From Arthrinium phaeospermum (taxonomy: Eukaryota > Ascomycota > Sordariomycetes > Amphisphaeriales > Apiosporaceae), in the NCBI GenBank assembly GCA_006503535.1, contig QYRS01000014.1, positions 806,001 to 870,000 on the forward strand: a stretch of DNA of 64,000 bases, in the 5' to 3' direction. Shown here piece after piece: positions 55,559 to 64,000 of this stretch (positions are counted from its first letter, which is position 1; every line of letters begins with the position of its first letter). The position numbers and the translations under genes were made by a program. Under the pieces are notes generated by a model, which searched no databases, had not been told where the DNA came from, and worked only from the letters and a program-made list of their open reading frames with translations.

Positions 55559-56783
55559 ATGGCTGCTTCCTCTGGCGAGGCCAAGCGTCAGAAGCCGTCT
55601 TCGGTCCCAGACAAACCTGCGAATGTTCCTGCTCCGAGCGAGAAGCCACGGGCGTCTGAGGCTCCCGTCGAGGATGCTGGCCCGGCCCCAGCCAGCCCTT
55701 GGTTGGGCCTGTTCCCAACTTGAAGCCGAAGGATCCTGTCTCGCCAGAGGTGGAGATGATGGATGCCCCTGCGCCCAAGGCTGCACCATCGGTAAGTGAT
55801 CACTCTTCTGCCATTTCACCTGCGCGACTGTGACTGATCAAGCCCAGAAGCCTGTTGCCAAGGCCGCAGACCATGCTTGCATTGAGGTTTCTTCGGACTC
55901 TTCATCCAACTACGACTCCCCGGATGATGAAGCCCCCGCCTTGCCTGCCGCTCATGATGCCGCCAACAATGTCCCTGCCCCACAGCCCCCCACAGTCGGC
56001 AGCCTGGCTAGCCCCTTTGGCACCTGCGGCACTCGGCCCGTGAACAACGAGCAGATGTACCGGGACACGCTGTATTTCGCGGTCGTGCTACTGATGGGCA
56101 GCCTCGATCTGCCGGTTCGCCCTTTGGGTGAGGTCATGGTCACCAACACTGACAACTCCAAGATTCGCAACAAGGCTCACAGGGTCATTTAGGTGTGCGT
56201 CGAGGAATGGAAGGTCTACCAGAAGCTGGCCGAGGCGACGCACCGTCACAAGAACCCGCTTGTGCACGCCGCCGTCAAGGCCAGCAACAATGTCGCCTCG
56301 GAGATCTACCAGTTCACCCTCCAGATCCACAAGCGACTCAAGTCCATGTCGCGAGACGGCATCCCCAAGGGTCTCACCAGCCAGGACCTTTGGGCAGTGT
56401 CCGACTTCTTCTCTCATGTCAATTGCGCCACCTCCTCCCGGCCTTCCCTGACTCATCCACCTGCCCCTGACGGACACATCTTCTGCCTCGAACATGGTGC
56501 GCCCCTAGCCACTGCGGGAGACGTGCACGATCTCATTGTGCCGGCGAGCCTGTTCCCCAGCAAGACGATCCCGTTTACCATGACCCCCACGGAGCAGGCA
56601 GCGGCAGCGGCTGTCACCAAGCCACTCAAGTCGGGCCGGGTCAATGTACTCGCATCCCTGGCGCGGCTGTACGTCCCAGTCCCACCTGCCGCTCCAGCTG
56701 CACCGGTCGCTTCTTTGGAGGTGGTCGACGTCCCTGCCCCTGCCGCTGCGGTCGTCTCGCGACAGGCACAGCAATATTTGTAA
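55559..56783 (+). pseudogene. broken gene of unknown function
   Basis: The frame starts MAASSGEAKRQKPSSVPDK and runs as a Pro/Ala-rich coding sequence until a TGA at 55721; the continuing sequence (LKPKDPVSPEVEMMDAP) is in another frame, needing one extra base near 55708. An intron (55792-55847, donor GTAAGT, acceptor CCCAG) joins in frame to KPVAKAADHACIEVSSDSSS and a globular part (QMYRDTLYFAVVLLMGSLDLP). A TAG at 56190-56192 then interrupts the same frame, which continues VCVEEWKVYQKLAEATHRHK to TAA at 56781. TAG for CAG is the change RIP would make at CpA. No known domain is recognised. Hidden introns could explain part of this, but the best donor near 56127 does not keep frame. Confidence 0.5.
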
Positions 56784-58372
56784 CTGAAGCGGGGAATTGG
56801 CGGCGGTGGGGGAGATTTGACTCGCAGGTAGCAGATGAGATCAATTGAACTGAACTATAGACACGATAACCTCGGTGCTTGCATGCTTGTGACAATGTGA
56901 TGATGTATGTGCTTGCCTGCCACTTCTGCCTGCCACTTCTGCCTTGCACTGCTGCCTTCCTTTGCCCTAGTATCAGCTGGGAAACAGCTGCCCGGGTCGG
57001 CCCTGCCCCACTTGACCTGCCGTTTGCCTCCATCACGCACCATTTCCAGCGCCCAGTCACATACCTGAATGCCCTGGATGCCTGGAAACAGTGAATACAG
57101 CATCAATAGATTCCTAATTAGGACTTGTTGCATTCACTGCTATTAGCCAACATTCCCACATCGCCCGCCTGCGGAAAAAACATATAAATACCCCATCTCT
57201 CCCACCCTCCCGCAAATCCTTTCCTCTCTCTTTCCTCATCCTCGCATCCTCCCCCGCTCCACCTCTCTGTGGGCGGATTCCGACATCTGCTTACTTTGCC
57301 ATCCACCCACCTTCCTATCTCTAACTCTCCCTCCCCCATCTCCATCTCTTTAACCCAAGTAGATACATTCAAGCATCACATCTTCTTGGGTTTCCAACTT
57401 GGCAAGCTCATTCCCACCCTGATACACCTCTGTGTGTTGACGAGCAAGTAAATTCCTTTTCTTGTTTCAATTCTCCCATCCTATCTGCTCTACTAGTTGA
57501 GGGATTGATAAAGTCTTGTTTGCGTGGAGAGCGGGCCGGAAGATGCAGAGGCAAGCCTCGAAATGGTCAACTTTCAGAGTTAGAAACTTGGAAGGTTTGT
57601 GGAGGGAAGAAGGAAAAGGTTGCAGGTTGGGGGAGAAGGGCAAATATTATGGCAACCAGGGACCTCCAGGCGCGGGGATAGAGTTAGATAACGATAAGGG
57701 AATACCTGTGTAGGTAGCTCTGAATTTCCACGGGTGATTTGATTGTGAGGCTCAGGTATTATTTGGCCTGGAATGAGCCATCTAGGCGGGCATCGGGCCT
57801 GGCCCAGTTTATACAAGTTAGTTTGCTGTTCCTTCGATGCACAAAGATCCCCTTGGTCCGGTTTCGCTTCCTGCACTTTACATTGGCAGCGCCTCCTTTG
57901 GCCCCTGTCTGCTTGCTCGACACTGGTAGCAGTATTACGAGGACAAGACCTCCCTACTTCCAAACACAAGACGCACATCACCGCCTCCAATAGGAAGAAC
58001 CAGACGGGCCCCCACCCGAGTCGTCCGGTCTACTGGGGCAGCTAGGGGCGAGGCTTTGGAAATTCGATTGAGTCGTCAAAGCCTGGCCCTTTCGCTGCCG
58101 ACTCGATCTTGTAAAGTAAGGCAGGTGCTCCTACACATGCGTAACTCAGGACCAGTTTGGTTTCGCAAGAGAAGAGTGAGTTCTGACTTGGCCTTTTCAA
58201 ACATCCGATAATGCGCTTTGGCATTGAAGGGACTGTAGCTTGACATGGGGTTTCATACCGTAAGCAACGGAATAGCACCCCCTCACATCAGCCCCGCATC
58301 CTTGTGTAGAATGCTGACATTCCTGTCTCGCCTTCGACGCCCATCTGTACCAAAGCATTCAACTATCCCAGC
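56784..58372. other. intergenic with promoter-like segment lacking an obvious gene
   Basis: TATAAATA at 57183-57190 is followed by more than 150 bp of C/T-rich leader-like DNA and CAAG/CATCAC motifs, as in strong fungal promoters, but no good frame follows. The remainder shows nothing. Confidence 0.4.
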
Positions 58373-59242
58373 ATGCAGACCTCCCAGGAAAAGCCATATC
58401 ACAAAGCAGAAGCAGCGCAGGATGGGAATTCTCAAGCAATGGGGTTTCCGCCAGAAACTGAACCAGCGCTTCGCCTCCTCCAACAATACAGCGGCGTAGG
58501 AGCTGAACAAATCCCCGAGCTCGTCGGTAGAATCGTGAGTTCCCCGTTCATTGCGCCTGAACTCCTAAAAACATGCTGACCAGGAGAGAACGAGTAGCAA
58601 GCCAGAGCGTTGGCCATCTTCCCCTACGGCTGCTTCAAATCCTTCTGGTTTCTGAACCTGGTCCCCACCCTCGAGGACCCCCGCTACCAAGCCGCCCTCG
58701 AGCGACTGCGGGCGCCGGGATGTGCGGAAACGTTCCTGGACGTGGGGTGCTGCCTCGGCCCCGTGGTGCGCCAGCTCGCCAGCCAGGGCGTACCGGACCA
58801 CCGGCTCTACGGGACCGACCTGCACGCCGGGTTCCTGGACCTGGGGCACGAGCTCTTCGGGGACTGCGGTCGGAGCCGCGCCACCTACGTGGCGGGCGAC
58901 ATGCTGGACGAGAACGACGCACGACTGGACGTGCTCAGGGGCAAGATCGACATCATCTACGCCTCGGCTTTCTTCCACCTGTTCGAGCGCGAGGGCCAGC
59001 TCCAGGCGGCGAAACGCATGGTCGGCTTCCTCCGGCCGGATAGCCCGGATGTCGTGATCTTTGGACAGAACCAGGGGCCCAAGGTTGAGGGGTGGGAGAA
59101 GTACGTCTTGGGCCCGGGGACGTGGGCAGAGCTGTGGGAGGAAGTGGGCCGGGCGACAGGGACCAGATGGAGGACGGAAATGGAAGTAGAGAGTACCGAT
59201 GATTGGAACAATGTGAGGTTTGGTGTCTATCGCGAACGATGA
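58373..59242 (+). CDS. SAM-dependent methyltransferase
   Basis: Two exons, 58373-58534 and 58598-59242, give 268 residues. The intron has donor GTGAGT, branch CTGAC and acceptor GAGTAG; this acceptor is the one giving RIQARALAIFPYGCFKSFWFL, which matches the (R)A(W/L)A(I/V)(F/Y)PYxCxxxF(R/W)FL signature of a fungal methyltransferase family. The Rossmann SAM site follows: FLDVGCCLGPVVRQLAS (motif I), LYGTDLHAGFLDLG (motif II acid), and IDIIYASAFFHLFE (motif IV). Substrates in this family are often small molecules of secondary metabolism. It lies near the secreted FAD enzyme, but no synthase gene is nearby. Confidence 0.82.
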
Positions 59243-60088
59243 TTGATTGACCCAAGTTGGCAAGTCCCTCTGATTGTATATTGACAAAGTTCAATGCCAC
59301 TCTTTTCAAAAGCATATCGACATGAGACGAAATTTGGCCCAATCATGCGGGGGACAGAACGGCTATAGGATATTGGCAGTCAAACCTTGAGACTTTTAAG
59401 TTCTATTGCCAAACTTGGCGATGGCAGCCCAACTCTCCCCGGACGCCGAGTCATGGCAAACGACGCTAATTCCCGGCGCTGGGGGCCTTCAGGGGTCTCG
59501 ACGCCGACTAGTCGGGGCGCCGGCTCAGCCCTTCCACGACTCCGGTGTTTGCTAAGGTCAATCGAGTACTAGCCTTTCGAGCCTCAGCTGGCAACTTGCA
59601 TGTCCCTGCATTGGGTGCAGATTGCCTCTGCTTGTCCAAAGTTCCTCGACTTGCAGCTCTTGGCATGCGGGTGGCCGCGGACCAAGACTCGTGTTTTAGG
59701 TTTGCCAACGCTGCGCGGAACTTCCCTGCAATGAAGGTGACAACGAATACATGCAGTGCTACTACTTGGCATATCCCAGTGAAGAGCCCGATATTGCTGT
59801 ATAACGGTCATCCCGGAAAAGGAAATTGCGCCAAACCTTCAGCGACGAGCCAACCCGTCGGGAATCATCAGCTCCCAACTAGATTCGAGAGTCCGGGCCA
59901 AGACTTGAGCGAACTAAACGCGACCATCCCTGTCGCCCCTTGCATCGATTGGGACTGCCTCTTCTGCGTCCTGCTCGTCCTACATAAAACATGACATCCT
60001 GCGCTCCTTAGCTCCCCCCAACACCCTCCAAACTTCTGTCGCTCTTTACTTGTCACTCTTTCAACCTATTTACTCCCCTAATACCATA
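59243..60088. other. intergenic spacer
   Basis: 0.85 kb without a recognised gene. A pyrimidine-rich leader precedes the ATG at 60089. Confidence 0.5.
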
Positions 60089-61483
60089 ATGCGCTCCCTC
60101 ACGACGCTGGTGCTCGGCACCTCGCTGGCCTACGCCTACCCGTCGGCGCCGGGCTGCTGGTCTAAGCACAAGTTTGCCGAGGCCGACATCCTGCAGCGCG
60201 ACGTGCTGGTGGTGGGCGGCGGCGCCACGGGCACCTTCGCCGCCGTGAAGCTGAAAGACGCCGGCAAGAGCGTGGCCGTGGTGGAGCGCGACGCCCAGCT
60301 CGGCGGCCACGTCGACACCTTCTACGACCCGGCCTCGGGCTACCCGGTCGACTACGGTGTGCAGGGCTACTTCAACAACAACCAGACCCAGTACTTCTTT
60401 GGCAAGTTCGGCGTCCCCCTCACCAACGCCGCTTCGTCGCCCTTCCCGCAGAAGATCGCCGACTTCAGCAACGGTTTCATCGTGCCCAACGCCACCGCCC
60501 CGGACCTGGCCAGCATGGCGCCGCTGCTGGCCAAGTACGCCGCCGTCCTCGCCCAGCACTTCCCCTACCTGGCCCAGGGCGCCTACGACCTGCCCGCCCC
60601 CGTGCCCGAGGACCTGCTGATCCCCTTTGGCGCCTTCGCGGCCAAGTACGACCTCCTCGACACCATCCCCGTCGTCTGGACCTTTGCCCAGGGCGTCGGA
60701 AACCTGCTCGAGGCCACCACCCTCTACGTGCTCCAGAACTTTGGCCTGTCGCACGTCCTGGCCCTGCAGTCGGGCTTCCTCGTCGCGCAGCAGGGCAACC
60801 AGGTCGTCTACGACAAGGCCGCGGCGTTCCTGGGCGCCGAGGCCGTGCTCTACAACAGCACCGTCCTGAAGCTGGCGCGCGGCGACGACGGCGTCACGGC
60901 CGTCATCAAAACCGCCGACGGGCCCAAGCTGGTGCAGGCCAAGAAGCTGCTCGTCACGGTCCCGCCCACGCTCGGCAACCTCGGCCAGTTCGACCTCGAC
61001 GCCGCCGAGAAGAGCCTCTTCGGGCAGTGGGCCAACGTCCCTTACTACATCGGCGTTCTGGCCAAGACGGGCCTGACAGACCGGACCAGCTTCCTCAACG
61101 CCAACCTCTCGTCGCCCGACACCCTGCCGCGCACCCCGCTCGTCTGGCGCCTCGAGACGGTCGGCGTGCCCGGGTACCAGATCACCAAGGTCATCGGCGA
61201 GGCTTCCTCGCAGGCCGCGCAGCGTCTGGTGACCGACGCCGTCACCCGCCTCGACCGCTCGCTCCAAACCGACGGCAGCCAGACCGAGTTCGTCCGCTGG
61301 GCGGAGCACGACAACCTGCAGCTGCACGTCTCGCCCGCCGCGCTGGCGGGGGGCTTCTATCAGCAGCTTTACGCCTGCCAGGGCAAGCGCAGCACTTGGT
61401 ACACCGGCAACGCGTGGGCGACGGACTACTCGTCCCTGCTGTGGGCTTTTACGGAGCAGCGGATCCTGCCTTCGCTTCTTTGA
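60089..61483 (+). CDS. secreted FAD-dependent oxidoreductase (amine oxidase-like)
   Basis: Single frame of 464 residues from the ATG at 60089 (an upstream alternative in frame has no leader). MRSLTTLVLGTSLAYA is a signal peptide. The FAD-binding fold starts VLVVGGGATGTFAAVKL, then VAVVERDAQLGGHVDTF, the GG motif of flavin amine oxidase-type enzymes, and VDYGVQGYFNN. The C-terminal end WYTGNAWATDYSSLLWAF resembles the second FAD contact of the family. Related fungal proteins are annotated as beta-cyclopiazonate dehydrogenase-like or NAD(P)-binding Rossmann proteins. The substrate is unknown. NxS/T sites (for example NNQT, NATA) fit passage through the secretory route. Confidence 0.85.
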   Translation: MRSLTTLVLGTSLAYAYPSAPGCWSKHKFAEADILQRDVLVVGGGATGTFAAVKLKDAGKSVAVVERDAQLGGHVDTFYDPASGYPVDYGVQGYFNNNQTQYFFGKFGVPLTNAASSPFPQKIADFSNGFIVPNATAPDLASMAPLLAKYAAVLAQHFPYLAQGAYDLPAPVPEDLLIPFGAFAAKYDLLDTIPVVWTFAQGVGNLLEATTLYVLQNFGLSHVLALQSGFLVAQQGNQVVYDKAAAFLGAEAVLYNSTVLKLARGDDGVTAVIKTADGPKLVQAKKLLVTVPPTLGNLGQFDLDAAEKSLFGQWANVPYYIGVLAKTGLTDRTSFLNANLSSPDTLPRTPLVWRLETVGVPGYQITKVIGEASSQAAQRLVTDAVTRLDRSLQTDGSQTEFVRWAEHDNLQLHVSPAALAGGFYQQLYACQGKRSTWYTGNAWATDYSSLLWAFTEQRILPSLL

Positions 61484-61859
61484 GGGGGCGGGACTTTGCT
61501 AGGGCTGTGGGCTTTGGATTATCGGGCGTCGTGGCTTGGGTTTGACTTCTAATAGATCCATTCGTAGCAAGTGGTGGATTTGTGGCCAAATCTAATTTTA
61601 ATTTGTATGTAATCAGAGATCACCCATAGACTAACATTGACGAGTTATTTGGTGCCCCGTGTCTCGTGTCGGGTAATGATTATGTGGCTTTCTTCGCGTC
61701 TATGCCAGTTGAGAAACCGTTGTCTCTCCTTTCCGCAAAACTGGAACAATCCTTTGACAAACACCTCATTCTTGGTCTATCAGCCCACTGTCAGCTCTTA
61801 TTGACTAAGAATCAAACAGGCTTCGTCCTGCGTGCGTTGCCTGTGATAGTGCGACGGGC
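61484..61859. other. intergenic between convergent genes
   Basis: 376 bp, AT-rich, nothing recognised. Confidence 0.5.
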
Positions 61860-62420
61860 TCAGCAGCCGTATGCGGCCAGTCGGTTTCCCAGAACAGCAG
61901 TCCACCACTCCACCCAGTACCCCGTCCAGAAGGCCATCAAGCCCTGGCAAGCGAAAAAGTACTGGGTGGTACCATGCTGGCTCTGTAGCAGACAGTACAA
62001 GGTCATTGCACAAGTGCTCATCATTCCTGCACAAAGGCATGAAGCCCGGTAGAATTTCCCGAAGCGCTTGTCGTTGTACCCGCCCCTTCTCCTGTGGTCG
62101 GGGTCGGGGCAACAGATTTCCCATTTTCCCGGCTGGTCTTCAAAGCGCATCCGGGAATGCACGCCAAGCAGGACCGCCGAGGCGCCAAAGTTGACGACGA
62201 CGGCCCAGAAGAAACCGTACAAATGTCCTTCAATGCCATAAGGCTGCTTAAGGTACCAGTCGAGATAGAACTTGATGGTTGTAAGCCCAAGAAAGGGGAC
62301 GAAGGCGTCGTCGCGGCAGCACCAAGCCACGAGAAGGCTGGTGTACACAATGGTTGCCAGGACGAGGCAAAGACGGCTCCGGGAGGGGTTCGGGCTTTGG
62401 ATGACGGGGTGCGAAGTCAT
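61860..62420 (-). CDS. small multi-pass membrane protein, copy 2
   Basis: Single frame of 186 residues, paralogous to 48623-49174. About four hydrophobic segments: LVLATIVYTSLLVAWCC, GFFWAVVVNFGASAVLLGV, ASCLCAGMMSTCAMTLYCLL and LMAFWTGYWVEWW. Shared loop motifs are GVHSRMRFEDQP and RRGGYNDKRFG. Differences are concentrated in the segment after the first helix. Family and function are unknown. Confidence 0.7.
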   Translation of the reverse strand: MTSHPVIQSPNPSRSRLCLVLATIVYTSLLVAWCCRDDAFVPFLGLTTIKFYLDWYLKQPYGIEGHLYGFFWAVVVNFGASAVLLGVHSRMRFEDQPGKWEICCPDPDHRRRGGYNDKRFGKFYRASCLCAGMMSTCAMTLYCLLQSQHGTTQYFFACQGLMAFWTGYWVEWWTAVLGNRLAAYGC

Positions 62421-64000
62421 GGTGGTACTTTCTGGAGTCAGCGGCGGTATCTAACTGGGACAATATGGAGGAACGGTACTGTTGATCTGAAGATTTCTGC
62501 AGAGGAGCAGTGAGTCGGGTTCACAGTATCGAGTGGACAAATTCGACAAATGTTCGATTTGGAAAGAAGACCAAAAGAATTCTTTTGGAAACAGGTGTCG
62601 AGTCAAGTGTGGTCCTTGGGTATATTGGCCTCATTTGTAGTCTAAGAAATGGCAACCTGCTCTATATAAGTCTTTGGCCAGTGATATTCAGCAAATCTAT
62701 GAACTAGAGGTTGAAATAGACGCATCTTTCTCAAACCCTCTTAGCAAATGTGCTCATGAAAAGCTTGTCTGTTGGAATCCGCTCCGCCCCCAATGCTGGA
62801 TGTGCGCAAGATAGGAAGGGCGAGAATGCCTGATTGCAAGCCAGACTAGCGAATACAAATAGCCGCCCTCTGCCCGCACTCTTCCAAATTCTTTCCTTTC
62901 TTTCTTCACATGCAAGTAGCCTTTCATGATGCAATGATATTCCGGCCTCATTTGCCCTTTCTCCATCCGGATAGAGTACGTTTCTGGCGACTAGCAGCAC
63001 TGGACCCGGGTCGCCCCCTTTCCCCGCCAGAGAGGCCGAGGAGGAGAGAATGTCAATGGAGCCGATGATGATACCGGAGTGCTTGGTACTGCTGATGCTG
63101 CTGATGCTTCTGATGCGACAGTACGATTTGATTCTATTCTTTTCTGTCTTTTCCTCGACTAATACCAAGGAAGTCGTCGCGGCCACGCTTTTGACATTTG
63201 CGGGCGGGGATGACGACGACGGCACACCAACCAGCGACAAAACAACGGAGCCAGGCGTGATGATACACGCATAACACCATTCGATTCCGTGGTTTACTGT
63301 ACAACTGTGATACCGCTGTCTTTTGCCTTCCCCTAACACGACCGGGCCTTGTATCACGCGGGCGATACCAAATGCCCCTTGTTCGACAGTCCTGTGGCAC
63401 AGTAGAGGTTTGCTTGCAGTAGAACAGCCAGTTAGTATCAGGCGTGAGATATCGAGTCGCCGTGTGATACATAAATGTTTGATTAACCGAAGCAAGAGAT
63501 CACAACCCGGTCTCGACAAATCGGTGTATTGCATTGATAGGCACACTCAGGCCGCCACTTTCTGCTTTCGTCCTATAAATGCTTCCCGCAGCTGTCCATG
63601 CTGAACCCATATTATCTCAACTTGATTCGGCCTCGAGCCCATCTATTTCTCTTGTAGAACCGGCGCATTCTTTTCTGTCAGTACTGGCACGGCATTCTCA
63701 GTGAGATCCCCATTGTCGAGTTGCCCAAGCCTCCTGCCGACCCGTCGCCTGCATCACCCGTCGGCTCGTGTTGACGGGGACGATCAGGACAAGCGGAAGC
63801 ACTGCCAGTTCCTCCGTGCCCATGAACCAGCACGCCAAAAAGACGCTTCAAGCACATGCGCGGTGGCTGCTCGCCGGCCGACAACAACTAAGAAATGGTG
63901 TACGAGCAACCCTCGGCGCCCAACACAGGGCCAACACCTGAATCCCAATGCGCTGCAAAAGGCGGCCAGCTGTCGGGAAATTCGCGGCAGACGCAACAGG
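62421..64000. other. terminal region without a convincing gene
   Basis: About 1.6 kb. A splice-acceptor-like TTTCTGTCAG before TACTGGCACGGC at about 63684, with an open frame to TGA near 63775, hints at a last exon (YWHGILSEIPIVELPKPP), but no matching upstream exon was found. Confidence 0.35.

Noticed and set aside
58373..62420. Secondary-metabolite cluster around the methyltransferase and FAD enzyme
   Set aside because: No polyketide, peptide or terpene synthase, transporter or cluster regulator is present in the window.
63684..63775. Exon-like frame after a splice-acceptor-like sequence
   Set aside because: No upstream exon or homologous domain was found; the nearest donor would make a 34-bp intron, too short for this genome.
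1..64000. CRISPR arrays, bacterial operons, prophage or rRNA
   Set aside because: Spliced fungal genes throughout; no repeat-spacer array, rRNA or prokaryotic signals.

Overview
The window looks like a filamentous ascomycete chromosome, most likely a sordariomycete and plausibly Sordariales/Chaetomiaceae. Genes are compact and GC-rich at third positions. They are interrupted by 50-140 bp introns with GTRNGY donors and CTAAC/CTGAC branch sites. The families are fungal: a RID/Masc1-type DNA methyltransferase, fungal CCCH-finger/DUF7923 protein, PTH11-type rhodopsin-domain membrane protein, PXB/DUF3818 protein, NLR-type N-terminus with ankyrin-like region, and an Ecp2-like secreted protein. Two intron-containing nuclear tRNA genes are present. 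I reconstructed exons by hand; every splice junction quoted keeps the reading frame, but none was checked against transcripts.

Layout. 0.7-10.8 kb: a hypothetical 2EXR-like protein, a CCCH-finger protein, a small secreted cysteine-rich protein behind a 4 x 30 bp repeat array, the RID-type methyltransferase, an SDR, and a low-complexity gene on the minus strand. 12.9-22.9 kb: a duplicated block with two four-exon F-box-like paralogues facing each other, around an RNase H-like gene and two tandem SET-domain paralogues, the second carrying two single-base frameshifts. 23.3-27.1 kb: a GST-like protein, two unknown genes and tRNA-Gln(CTG). 28-36.4 kb: aldehyde dehydrogenase, App1-type phosphatidate phosphatase, BTN1/CLN3 transporter and a rhodopsin-domain protein. 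39-43.7 kb: a PXB/DUF3818 protein, an AYR1-like reductase and a small unknown gene.

44.1-47.2 kb holds the most unusual gene: a 14-exon, minus-strand Hsp70-like protein with an N-terminal membrane anchor, a 12-nt micro-exon in the first phosphate loop, an altered second phosphate loop, and a C-terminal RDEL. It looks like a membrane-anchored ER Hsp70 relative whose ATPase may be altered. 47.7-52.9 kb: a proline-rich surface-type protein, a small membrane protein (its paralogue lies at 61.9-62.4 kb), the NLR-N/ankyrin-like gene and tRNA-Leu(AAG). 53-58.3 kb is gene-poor and holds a broken gene. 58.4-62.4 kb: a SAM methyltransferase, a secreted FAD oxidoreductase, and the second small membrane protein. 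The last 1.6 kb shows no convincing gene.

There is no sign of a single biosynthetic operon or cluster. The themes are genome defence and chromatin (RID, SET pair), local gene duplication with decay, and ER/membrane housekeeping.
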